A stretch of 64,000 nucleotides of DNA from Bermanella sp. WJH001 (GTDB lineage: Bacteria; Pseudomonadota; Gammaproteobacteria; Pseudomonadales; Oceanobacteraceae), in contig NZ_JASJOO010000002.1 in the NCBI RefSeq assembly GCF_030070105.1, positions 1,364,001 through 1,428,000 of the forward strand, given 5' to 3'. The notes beneath the pieces were generated by a model. It saw nothing but the letters and a program-made list of their open reading frames with translations, was not told where the DNA came from and did no database searches. The position numbers were made by a program, and so were the translations under genes. This document shows positions 8,803-17,026 of the stretch, in pieces. Within the stretch, counting starts at the first letter, position 1. Each line of letters starts with the position of its first letter.

Positions 8803-9786
8803 ATGACTCATATTACTTTTTTCTGCTGTGAGCAAATGCTCGCCACCAGTATGACATTGCCCGTCGAGATGTTACGTGCAGCCGAGAACGCGGCAAAGGT
8901 ACACTCACGCCAGACCACGCCCCTTCAAATTGTAAATGTCGGTCTTACCCACGATAAAGTAGAAACATCGGCAGGTTTCAAATTGAGCCCTGACCACTCA
9001 ATTGAAGACGTTAAGCAAACTGATATTTTGTTTTTGCCCGCATTGTGGCGCAACCCCAAACCTAATTTACGCCGAAATACACAGTTACTATCTTGGATCA
9101 GACAACTGCACTCACAAGGAACCATCATTTGTAGCGTCGGAATAGGTGTGAGTTTTTTAGCCGAAACAGGTCTCCTGGATAATAAATCGGCCACCACTCA
9201 TTGGTATTACTTTGATCGATTTCAAAAAGACTATCCAAATATTCAGCTAAAAAAACAACATTTCATTGTGCAAATAGACAATCTATACACGGTAGCCAGT
9301 GTCAATGCGCTTGCTGATCTGACCGTCTTTCTCATTGAACAAACTTATAATAAAAAAGTTGCCATGCATGTTGAAAAACATTTTTCCCATGAGATACGAA
9401 AGTCTTATAACAGCACAAGTTTTGTCAATGAGCATAGCCAGCACCCTGATGAAGACATCATTCAAATTCAAGTATGGCTACAAGAAAATTACTATAAAGA
9501 CATCACGATAAAAGCACTAGCAAGACAGTTTGAATTAAGCGTGCGCTCACTAAATAGACGATTTAAAGAAGCGACCGGTATAACGCCATTAAGTTATTTG
9601 CAAAAACTAAGAATTGATGAAGCTAAGGATTTACTTAAAAACAGCAATCTTTCAACACAGGAAGTCGCCAATCAAGTTGGTTACTTCGATGTATCCCATT
9701 TTAATCGTTTATTTAAAAGACTATTAACCGTCGGACCAAAGAAATATAGGGATATGGTGAGAGCAAAATTATTTAAGCCTCAATAA
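8803..9786 (+). CDS. GlxA-family transcriptional regulator (DJ-1/PfpI domain plus AraC HTH)
   Basis: Regulator of 327 aa. Residues about 5-185 form a DJ-1/PfpI class-I-amidotransferase-like domain (TDILFLPALWRNPK..., then GTIICSVGIGVSFLAETGLLD, where Cys sits at the usual elbow). Residues about 225-320 hold the two AraC helix-turn-helices (ITIKALARQFELSVRSLNRRFKEATGITP and STQEVANQVGYFDVSHFNRLFKRL). Members respond to small metabolites such as choline-derived compounds, carnitine or arginine; the ligand here is unknown. It is divergent from the helicase with about 200 bases between them and no metabolic neighbour. Its stop lies one base from the stop of the convergent arfB. Confidence 0.88.
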   Translation: MTHITFFCCEQMLATSMTLPVEMLRAAENAAKVHSRQTTPLQIVNVGLTHDKVETSAGFKLSPDHSIEDVKQTDILFLPALWRNPKPNLRRNTQLLSWIRQLHSQGTIICSVGIGVSFLAETGLLDNKSATTHWYYFDRFQKDYPNIQLKKQHFIVQIDNLYTVASVNALADLTVFLIEQTYNKKVAMHVEKHFSHEIRKSYNSTSFVNEHSQHPDEDIIQIQVWLQENYYKDITIKALARQFELSVRSLNRRFKEATGITPLSYLQKLRIDEAKDLLKNSNLSTQEVANQVGYFDVSHFNRLFKRLLTVGPKKYRDMVRAKLFKPQ

Positions 9787-9787
9787 G

Positions 9788-10198
9788 TTAAACGACCCTT
9801 CCACGTAACGCCTTAGTTTGCCCATGCTTGGTTTTTTTATCCATGCGCTTCATTTTAGCTGCCCGTGAAGGCTTAGTAGGCCGCCTTGCTTTTTGTACAA
9901 CATTCACTTGACGAATTAATGCAGCTAAACGCTCTAAGGCCGCTTGACGGTTCAACTCCTGACTCCGGTGCTCTTGGCTCTTAATCACAATAAAGCCATC
10001 TTTAGTAAGGCGATAATCACTTAAAGCCAGCAATCGCTCTTTATAAAATTCAGGCAGGCTAGACGCTCGAATATCAAACCGAAGATGTATCGCACTGGAT
10101 ACTTTATTTACATTTTGACCACCCGCACCTTGAGCACGAATGGCTTGCATCTCAATCTCACAGGTAGGGATAGAAACATTATTTGAGATAATCAACAT
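9788..10198 (-). CDS. arfB: alternative ribosome-rescue peptidyl-tRNA hydrolase ArfB (YaeJ)
   Basis: Rescues ribosomes stalled on non-stop mRNA by hydrolysing peptidyl-tRNA in the A site. The 136-residue protein has the release-factor domain with GGQ at 26-28 ([18 protein letters not shown]), the following HLRFDI strand, and the basic C-terminal tail ([24 protein letters not shown]) that enters the empty mRNA channel. Size and motif spacing match E. coli YaeJ. The gene stands alone, with its stop facing that of the GlxA-type gene. Confidence 0.95.
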   Translation of the reverse strand: MLIISNNVSIPTCEIEMQAIRAQGAGGQNVNKVSSAIHLRFDIRASSLPEFYKERLLALSDYRLTKDGFIVIKSQEHRSQELNRQAALERLAALIRQVNVVQKARRPTKPSRAAKMKRMDKKTKHGQTKALRGRVV

Positions 10199-10216
10199 AA
10201 TTAATCATTTTAAATA

Positions 10217-10243
10217 CAAAAAGGAAGACTATCATAATCTTCC
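10217..10243 (-). terminator. terminator of the six-gene operon
   Basis: On the minus strand GGAAGA and TCTTCC (forward 10223-10228 and 10238-10243) form a short stem followed by TTTTTG, about 48 bases after the stop of the DUF1302-like gene. It closes the 18.8-10.3 kb operon before arfB. Confidence 0.7.
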
Positions 10244-10290
10244 CTAGCTGTATTATGCTGAAAATGAATATTAATTAATTTTATAAAGAC

Positions 10291-11547
10291 CTAAAAGGAG
10301 TACTTCAAATTTGCATACATGCGATCTTGGTCATCATACATGCCGTGTAAGGTAGATTTTTTTCCTTCAAATCCAATAACGCCAAACTCAACAATAGCTG
10401 AATTAAACCACTCGTAACTGACTAAATACTTCACCATACTACTGGCATCATCCTGGTAATTAAATAACCATAAAATAGAGGATGTTATACGTAAGTGGCT
10501 CCATTGTTTCTCAATAAATGCTGAGGCACTAACCACTTGCTCTTCACGGGTAAATTCATCACTTACGGAGAGGTACTGGCTAAGTGCACCTTGGAAATTA
10601 AAAGACCACTCATTTTCTTGTGCATCAAAACCAACAAGAAGATCAACTTTACTGATTTCATCTTCACCGCTATTCAGTTGTAACGACTCTTTAAGGTAAT
10701 AAGCCATGTCAGATCGAATAACACCATAGTCATTTGGACGTGCAAACGAGAGGGCAAGCAATTGTCGCTTAGCAAAACGGCCTTCAAATTGGCCTAGATT
10801 ATTCTGCGTCACTATCGGATCAGGGTTATAGCCATCAAAGGCATAGATATCTAAATCAGTGCTATCTAAAAAGAAACGAGCACGGAAACCAACGTCGATA
10901 TTATTGTTATTTTCAATATCGATATTAGCCGGATAGCCTTGAACCGCAAAATCTGACCTATCTGGTGCGGCTAGGGTTTCTTGAGTCTCATAAGCTGCAA
11001 TCCATTGATATTCAATCTCTCCTGAATAATGCTCAACAACAGCCATATTCCTAGATTGACGCCCCAATGCATAATCATCAATATATGTTAATAAACCTTC
11101 ACGTAAATCTAATGGATTAATCACATCAACTATTCGAAAGTAATCACCTTTACCCCAAGCGACCTGCTGCTTACCAACACGGTACAACCAAGAAGATGTC
11201 TCGTAGGTCACAAACCATTCTCGTAAATCCGCATTCCATTCAAGTTCATCTTTAACATCAGAATGTTCATCTGCATACTGGGGACGATATTTAAAATATG
11301 ACAGTGTATCCAGTGAAAAATCTGAGGATGACCAGTCTAATTCTAATTTTCCATCAAAATTTTCTCTTAAGTCCGTATCTTGATCATCCACATAAGGGGA
11401 TCGTCCTTGATATTCAACACGAGCAAATCCTTTACTCGTAAAATCGTCTAATTCTAGACTTTGAACATTTGAGCTAAAAAAAGTAGGTATTAAAAATGGT
11501 AGGCCAAGGGCCATTCCCATAAATGAAGATGTCACTGGCCTATTCAT
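10291..11547 (-). CDS. DUF1302-like outer-membrane beta-barrel protein
   Basis: Exported protein of 418 aa: hydrophobic signal sequence over about residues 1-28, then a chain of alternating beta-strands ending in the aromatic-terminal strand YANLKYSF, as in outer-membrane barrels. The block YRVGKQQVAWGKGDYFRIVDVINPLDLREG (about 135-165; motif KQQVAWGKxDxFxxxDxxNP) is the hallmark of DUF1302 barrels, which commonly co-occur with a LolA-like/DUF1329 protein and an MMPL-type RND pump. All three types are in this operon. It is the last gene, two bases after the LolA-like gene. Probable role: outer-membrane exit or acceptor for what the pump moves; the substrate is unknown. Confidence 0.78.
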   Translation of the reverse strand: MNRPVTSSFMGMALGLPFLIPTFFSSNVQSLELDDFTSKGFARVEYQGRSPYVDDQDTDLRENFDGKLELDWSSSDFSLDTLSYFKYRPQYADEHSDVKDELEWNADLREWFVTYETSSWLYRVGKQQVAWGKGDYFRIVDVINPLDLREGLLTYIDDYALGRQSRNMAVVEHYSGEIEYQWIAAYETQETLAAPDRSDFAVQGYPANIDIENNNNIDVGFRARFFLDSTDLDIYAFDGYNPDPIVTQNNLGQFEGRFAKRQLLALSFARPNDYGVIRSDMAYYLKESLQLNSGEDEISKVDLLVGFDAQENEWSFNFQGALSQYLSVSDEFTREEQVVSASAFIEKQWSHLRITSSILWLFNYQDDASSMVKYLVSYEWFNSAIVEFGVIGFEGKKSTLHGMYDDQDRMYANLKYSF

Positions 11548-11549
11548 TA

Positions 11550-12329
11550 TTAATCCAAACCCTTTCTAAGCGTACGCTGGTTAAATAATCCGTCTTTTAA
11601 TTTTTGATTATATTGAGTATTTTTACGAATTAATCGGGTGCTACCACCCTCCACTAAATTATCCATTTTGGCTTCAACAACCGTCCAAAAACCATTCACT
11701 TTTTCTAACTGAACAACCTCAAAGACCTTAATCAATCGACCCTGTCTAAAGATCTCATCCTTTATAATGATGTTTTTATCGGTGTCGACATGCACAATTC
11801 TTTGACTATAGCCTGTACGTGGATTTTCTAATCCATTTTCTGTCTTGGCTTCAATAATACTGATATTTTCTTTTTCTTCTTTTAGGGTATAAACGTAATC
11901 AGCAATACGCATACGTTCAATATCAGCAAATGAGAAGTCAGTTCCTAAAAATGGTCCTTCTTTAGAGTTTGTAGCAATACGCTTTACTTTTCTAAGAGCA
12001 GGCAGATACAACCATTGGTCATCTTCTTTGTTGTCTACTTCAGCATAGCTATACATCAAAAGGCCTGTTCCTGCAGTATTACTGGGCTCTGTAAAGTACA
12101 ATAGACCCTTTCTTTCCTCTCCAAATTCTTTTTCATACATTTTTAAAGAGCGACTTCTTACAAAACCGTCAGACATAGTTTGTATTAGGTCAACATCAGA
12201 GTAACGATCAACCCCTTGATCTCGATACTTAACGGATTCCATTATGTTTTTAGCATCTTGCAGTGCATAGCTAAATCCAGAAACCCCAACACATAATGTA
12301 AGAAGCAAGCTATAGTAAATTTTCTTCAT
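11550..12329 (-). CDS. periplasmic LolA-like outer-membrane lipoprotein-sorting family protein
   Basis: Periplasmic protein of 259 aa. Signal peptide about 1-22 (MKKIYYSLLLTLCVGVSGF...), then a LolA-like half-barrel. Recognisable family features are GLLYFTEPSNTAGTGLLMYSY, QWLYLPALRKVKRI and the FLGTDFSFADIERMRIADY block, which mark the LolA-like group accompanying RND/MMPL transporters (distinct from true LolA, which is shorter). Such proteins probably carry a lipidic molecule across the periplasm. It sits between the RND-porter-like protein and the outer-membrane barrel, consistent with a relay from inner-membrane pump to outer membrane. The relay is inferred, not shown. Confidence 0.8.
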   Translation of the reverse strand: MKKIYYSLLLTLCVGVSGFSYALQDAKNIMESVKYRDQGVDRYSDVDLIQTMSDGFVRSRSLKMYEKEFGEERKGLLYFTEPSNTAGTGLLMYSYAEVDNKEDDQWLYLPALRKVKRIATNSKEGPFLGTDFSFADIERMRIADYVYTLKEEKENISIIEAKTENGLENPRTGYSQRIVHVDTDKNIIIKDEIFRQGRLIKVFEVVQLEKVNGFWTVVEAKMDNLVEGGSTRLIRKNTQYNQKLKDGLFNQRTLRKGLD

Positions 12330-12343
12330 ATTTTATCCTTAAG

Positions 12344-13243
12344 TTACGCTCTACAATCTAATGTCAAATAATTGGAATCGGAGGCTTTCCACTGACGAAT
12401 TAAATCAGTAGAAAAACCAGAAACCCTTGTTTTATCTGCATTAATATTACTCATTCTGACAAGTTTCAATCGGCTAAAATCCGGGTTAGCTAAATCATGT
12501 AAATGTCGACTACGAACACTTTCGGCAATCAGATAGAGCTGTTCGATTTCAGCAGAATCATTGCTATCAACCAAATTACCATTACTCATAGATTGCTTTA
12601 AATACTGAATCAAGTCAGTGGCGCTATAGGCTAGAATTGACTCTTTTTTAATACTCTCAGTTGTCGTTAAAAGCTTTTTATATACATCACTGGTACTTTG
12701 TTTGTTTTCAGATTTTAGCTTCCATTCTTCATATCTAACATCTGACAACCAACCCTGCTTAGACACACTACAAGATTCGCCTTGTGTAATAACCGATCGA
12801 ACCGATTCTAGTAACTGTTTTTTTGCATGAGAACTCGCATTTACACGAAGCCATATATGCAGCTGCTCACCGCTAGCATCTGCCAGACGGTCATGCAACA
12901 GAGGATGGCTATTCACTAAGTTTTGCAAAGTTTTCAACCCCGAACCTGTAAGCTCCCGACTTTCAATTAAGCGCCTAAATCTAACCGAGTCTTGTTGAGC
13001 AACAATTATGTTCTCAGTGGCTAAGCTGTCGATCGTTTTAAACGCTGACGTGCCGGATTCATCTTTGATCATCCATAACTTTTCTGTATTTTTTACCAGG
13101 TTAGTGAGTGTCGATTTATCATAAACACCATTTTTGGGGAATACAGAAAGTACTAATAGGTCATCTTCAGCTGCCATACTCATGGCTGGTAAAACCAGCC
13201 ATGAAATCAACAAGCTAGCTAAAGCTTGTTTGATTTTATGCAT
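12344..13243 (-). CDS. secreted protein resembling a detached RND/MMPL porter domain
   Basis: Protein of 299 aa starting at ATG 13243, which overlaps the RND stop by eight bases and has GAGG upstream. Signal peptide MHKIKQALASLLISWLVLPAMSMA, with no other membrane helix. The order of segments (VLSVFPKNGVYDKSTLTNLVKNTEKL, later LVNSHPLLHDRLADASGEQLHIWLRV) parallels the first periplasmic loop of MMPL pumps, including the loop of the pump encoded just upstream (FIAVVNKNGDVFNSFTLDL..., ENPLYIDGLIAEDA). I read it as a soluble homologue of that porter domain that may dock on the pump. No family name is recognised with certainty. The two Cys in the mature part may pair. Confidence 0.6.
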   Translation of the reverse strand: MHKIKQALASLLISWLVLPAMSMAAEDDLLVLSVFPKNGVYDKSTLTNLVKNTEKLWMIKDESGTSAFKTIDSLATENIIVAQQDSVRFRRLIESRELTGSGLKTLQNLVNSHPLLHDRLADASGEQLHIWLRVNASSHAKKQLLESVRSVITQGESCSVSKQGWLSDVRYEEWKLKSENKQSTSDVYKKLLTTTESIKKESILAYSATDLIQYLKQSMSNGNLVDSNDSAEIEQLYLIAESVRSRHLHDLANPDFSRLKLVRMSNINADKTRVSGFSTDLIRQWKASDSNYLTLDCRA

Positions 13244-15791
13244 TGGCCTCACTTCCTATCGCCTCAGTGCGTTCTTCATCTTTTTGAACAACCGACACAA
13301 CAACCGACGGCAATACCAATAAAGAAAAGATAGCGCTTAAAAACATAGTAATTGAAATAAAGTAACCTAGGTTAATAAGTGCTTGATAACCAGACAAGGT
13401 CAACACCAAAAACCCTAAACCTAACGCTAGTGTATTTATCAGTATTGGTTTTGCACACTTGGATAATGCATCTTCTATTCTTGCCAGGTGGGTTTGCGAC
13501 TGGCTTGATTTAAGAGCAGATATAATATGGATCGAATAATCAATACCAATACCAAAAGAGATTGCGGCTATAATCGATGTACCAATATCTAAGTTAGTTC
13601 CCGTTAGTGCCATAATGGTGAATACACCTAACAAAGTTAGAATCAGTGGCAACGGCACTACCATCCCAATACTCGGTGAACGGAAAATCACCATGACTAA
13701 GAATGTAATTAAAATGCTGGCTAAAATTAGACTGGCTACTTGTCCCCAAACAACCGCATTTGTAGTTGCAACCAGTATTTCACCATAACCCGAAACGCTC
13801 ACCTTGCTACCTGCCGGTAATACACTGGCGGCATAGCTCAAGATGTCTTCTACAATCACCCCAACTTCAGATGATTTATCAGAATGTAGAATCCCAAGTA
13901 CTCGAGAGTTCTGGTAACGGCGATCCACCACATCAAATAGATCACGGCCATTACCATTTTCATATAACAAATAATATTGAGATAAAAGTTCCGCAGAAAT
14001 TGATTCAGGCAAAGAATATGCTTTTTCTGACATGTCATTATTCAATGCTTGATTCAATCGTTTAATAAAATCGGGCAAGCCATAGGTATAACCAACTAAA
14101 TCCTGAGACTTCAATCTATTTTCGATTTTCTCCAGTGCTAAAACATAGTCCGCCTGCTTAAAAGCATCAACCTGACTACTTTCAATCATGACGTTTATCG
14201 GTGTTGTACCACCAAAATGTTCGTTTAGTACTTTATCATCGACTCTGATCTGGCTGGTTTCTTCAAAATATCCAATTACCTGATTATCAACCTTTAAAGT
14301 TTGTGAGATAACGACTGCACACACTCCAATTAATATTACGGTTGCTGCAATCGCTGGCTTTGCGTACTTGGAGATGGCTGCAAATTTTGTGAAGCCACCA
14401 TCTAAATTTGAACTTGATAATAAGCCCCATTTTGGTGGTTGAGCTTTCCACAACACCAGCATAGTAGGTAAAAAGAATATCGTAATAACCCAAGCGAGTA
14501 TCACACCAATGCCTACAAATACACCAAATTCTTTAATGAATGTTACTTCGGTCCAAGCAAGTGAGACAAAACCTAAAGCTGTCGTAATCGTCGTAATTAA
14601 CATTGGGAAGAATAATTGTTTTATTGCTGATGCAGCGGCCAAGGAACGTTGTTCACGATTTGCATTTTGTGGCAAATGACGATAATAATCTGATAAAAAG
14701 TGGATAGCATCACATACCGCAATGGCAATAATAAATACCGGTAGCATTGAAGTGATGATATTTTGCTTAACACCCAAAGCACTCATCACAGCTAATGTCC
14801 AGATTAAACTAATGATGGCGATTAGTAATGGAATCACCATACCTTGAACTTTGCCAAAGCTGATGAGCAATACAAATAATATGACCAACAGCACACCAGG
14901 GAGTAATGTTTGGTTATCTTTTTCCATATTGGATGCTGTTTCAGAGGCAATCATTGGTGGTCCACTTAGGTGCACTGTATTTTCACCTAAGTTTGTCTTT
15001 GCCACTATTTCATTAATTGCTTGATAAGCAAGCAACATAGACGGTGAGTCATCCTCAGCAATAAAAAACTCTACCTGAATACTGGTGGCTTTTGCATCTT
15101 CTGCAATTAAGCCATCAATATATAACGGGTTTTCAAATACTTCTTTTTTAAGCTCTGATGCCGTAGGGTCTTTTGACTTACGCCCCATTAATGGGTGGAT
15201 ATCAATACCATCAACCGTTGGTGTGATGTTTTCCATGGTTGTAAGTGAGCGTACTTTTTTAACTGGGTTCAGTCGCATTAAAACATTATCAAACGAATGA
15301 ATTTGATCAGATGTTAATATTCCTGAATTGGCTAACTGGTTTCTTAAGGTTTCAAGCTTATAAAGATCCTGCTTCACAACACCTTTATCTAATATTGCTT
15401 GTAACTCTTTTGATTGCTCAATGGATAACTCAGACAGAGACGATAGAAAGTCTCGATCTGAGGCCGTTACTAATGACATAGCTTCAAACTTTTCACTTAA
15501 TTCTTTAACAAGATCTAGGGTAAAAGAGTTAAAAACATCACCATTTTTATTAACAACCGCAATAAACGCTTGCTCACCAGTCCCCGTAAAGGTTTTTTTG
15601 TTTTTATGATCGGCAATTCGACTAGGATGGTCATGACCAATCATGTAAGGAGTTGCATTAATCTGAAGCTTACCTGCGCTGGTAAGTGCTAGGAAAGTAA
15701 TAGCGATAAACGCCATTAATACCTTCCAAGGTGATTTATGCAATTTATTTGTTTTATCAATAAACGTATCAAGCATTGTTGTAGATGACAT
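13236..15791 (-). CDS. RND-superfamily (MMPL type) exporter
   Basis: Inner-membrane proton-driven transporter of 851 aa. One N-terminal helix (about 20-42), a large periplasmic porter loop (about 45-280), six helices (about 285-460), a second loop (about 490-660) and five or six helices at the C-terminus: the two-repeat MMPL/HpnN plan. Repeat signatures are visible (VFIIAIAVCDAIHFLSDYYRHL, with its paired SFGIGIDYSIHIISALK, carrying the Asp residues of the proton relay). Such single-polypeptide pumps export lipids, hopanoids, pigments or acylated metabolites without a dedicated membrane-fusion protein. Its ATG directly follows the stop of the acyl-CoA dehydrogenase. The cargo is presumably the product of the two upstream enzymes. 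Confidence 0.9.
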   Translation of the reverse strand: MSSTTMLDTFIDKTNKLHKSPWKVLMAFIAITFLALTSAGKLQINATPYMIGHDHPSRIADHKNKKTFTGTGEQAFIAVVNKNGDVFNSFTLDLVKELSEKFEAMSLVTASDRDFLSSLSELSIEQSKELQAILDKGVVKQDLYKLETLRNQLANSGILTSDQIHSFDNVLMRLNPVKKVRSLTTMENITPTVDGIDIHPLMGRKSKDPTASELKKEVFENPLYIDGLIAEDAKATSIQVEFFIAEDDSPSMLLAYQAINEIVAKTNLGENTVHLSGPPMIASETASNMEKDNQTLLPGVLLVILFVLLISFGKVQGMVIPLLIAIISLIWTLAVMSALGVKQNIITSMLPVFIIAIAVCDAIHFLSDYYRHLPQNANREQRSLAAASAIKQLFFPMLITTITTALGFVSLAWTEVTFIKEFGVFVGIGVILAWVITIFFLPTMLVLWKAQPPKWGLLSSSNLDGGFTKFAAISKYAKPAIAATVILIGVCAVVISQTLKVDNQVIGYFEETSQIRVDDKVLNEHFGGTTPINVMIESSQVDAFKQADYVLALEKIENRLKSQDLVGYTYGLPDFIKRLNQALNNDMSEKAYSLPESISAELLSQYYLLYENGNGRDLFDVVDRRYQNSRVLGILHSDKSSEVGVIVEDILSYAASVLPAGSKVSVSGYGEILVATTNAVVWGQVASLILASILITFLVMVIFRSPSIGMVVPLPLILTLLGVFTIMALTGTNLDIGTSIIAAISFGIGIDYSIHIISALKSSQSQTHLARIEDALSKCAKPILINTLALGLGFLVLTLSGYQALINLGYFISITMFLSAIFSLLVLPSVVVSVVQKDEERTEAIGSEANA

Positions 15792-17015
15792 TTATACAGC
15801 CTCCGCAGCAGTTTGCAGATGTGCTGCATCTTGCCATGATAGTTTTAAATTACGGTGAACTTTTGGATTATTTTTATAATCACTTAATAGTGAGTCCCAG
15901 ATAACTCGTTTATGAATCTCTGTTGTGCCACCGGCAAATAGTAATCCAATAGCATCACGCAATAAGCGCTCATAATAATTCTCACGTCGGTAACCATAAT
16001 TACCTAATACTCTCATGGAACTAAGAGCTGATTCATGGAATATTTCAGATGAATACATTTTAATAATCGAGGCTAGTTTCGAACAATCTCGGCCTTGCTC
16101 TATGAAATTCAGTGCCTTAAATATTACGCCACTTAATAATTCAAGTTTACTTTCAATTTCTACAATATATTGTTGTACGTATTGATTTTCGCCAATCGCC
16201 TTACCAAACGCATGGCGCTCTTGACTGTATTGTGTACACTCTTTTACAAGTGGTCGAACACAACCTGTCACTAAAACACCCGTTAGGATACGTTCAATCA
16301 AAAACGAAAAATAAAGAACTGAAAGCCCATTTTCTTCTTCACTGATTAAGTTTTTATGAGATAACTGAACATCATTAAAATCAATCGCACCTATTGGAGT
16401 ACCACGATTACCCATTAGACTAAATGGTTCTGATTGTTCAATACCGTCCTGATTTGTTTCTAAAATAAAACAAGATATAGCTTTTTCTTTTTTACCTTTA
16501 ATTTTTGCAAAGGTCATACAAATATCAGCTATTGGGGCATTGGTGATGTTCCATTTCTTACCATTTAAAACATAACCTTGGCTGTTTTTTTCAACTTCAG
16601 TCTGAATCGATCTAACATCTGATCCACACCCTCTCTCGGTAATAGCAAAGCAAGCCAATTTTTCACCGGAAATCAATGCTGGCAACCACGTTTCACACTG
16701 CTCTTTAGTGCCATAGTTCACCAAAGAAGATTGAACCAATGCTACTTGAGCGACAAACGTCACCAGAACCCCCATGTCTTGACAACCTTCAGAAAATCCC
16801 TCAAGAGCGGCAGAGAAATCACCGATACTTAAGCCTGAACCTCCATATTGTTCAGGCATACTTAGGCCAAGCAATCCAGTATCACCAACTTTTTTCCATA
16901 ATTTTTTATCAAACGTAACATTTTCGTCACGATACGCTGCCGATGGACGCACAAGGTCTCGTCCAACTAAAAAATAACGTTGCTTTAATGCCAACTGATC
17001 TTTATTCCATTCCAT
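15792..17015 (-). CDS. acyl-CoA dehydrogenase family flavoenzyme
   Basis: FAD enzyme of 407 aa with the three-part ACAD fold: N-terminal helices with LSMPEQYGGSGLSIGDFS, the middle beta domain with CFAITERGCGSDVRSIQT and WNITNAPIADICMTFAK, and the C-terminal helical domain with YSQERHAFGKAIGENQYVQQ and the final LLFAGGTTEIHKRVIW. The GTTEIHKR segment is the usual FAD/partner-contact region; the catalytic Glu is not placed with certainty. ATG 17015 (GGAG seven bases upstream) is preferred to ATG 17027, which overlaps the previous stop. Wedged between an E1-like/acyltransferase-like fusion and an exporter, it more likely desaturates or oxidises a pathway-specific acyl intermediate than serves beta-oxidation. 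Confidence 0.88.
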   Translation of the reverse strand: MEWNKDQLALKQRYFLVGRDLVRPSAAYRDENVTFDKKLWKKVGDTGLLGLSMPEQYGGSGLSIGDFSAALEGFSEGCQDMGVLVTFVAQVALVQSSLVNYGTKEQCETWLPALISGEKLACFAITERGCGSDVRSIQTEVEKNSQGYVLNGKKWNITNAPIADICMTFAKIKGKKEKAISCFILETNQDGIEQSEPFSLMGNRGTPIGAIDFNDVQLSHKNLISEEENGLSVLYFSFLIERILTGVLVTGCVRPLVKECTQYSQERHAFGKAIGENQYVQQYIVEIESKLELLSGVIFKALNFIEQGRDCSKLASIIKMYSSEIFHESALSSMRVLGNYGYRRENYYERLLRDAIGLLFAGGTTEIHKRVIWDSLLSDYKNNPKVHRNLKLSWQDAAHLQTAAEAV

Positions 17016-17026
17016 GATCATCTCCA

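Noticed and set aside
13766-14065. 99-codon plus-strand frame opposite the RND pump
   Set aside because: Antisense shadow of a periplasmic loop; no coding signature.
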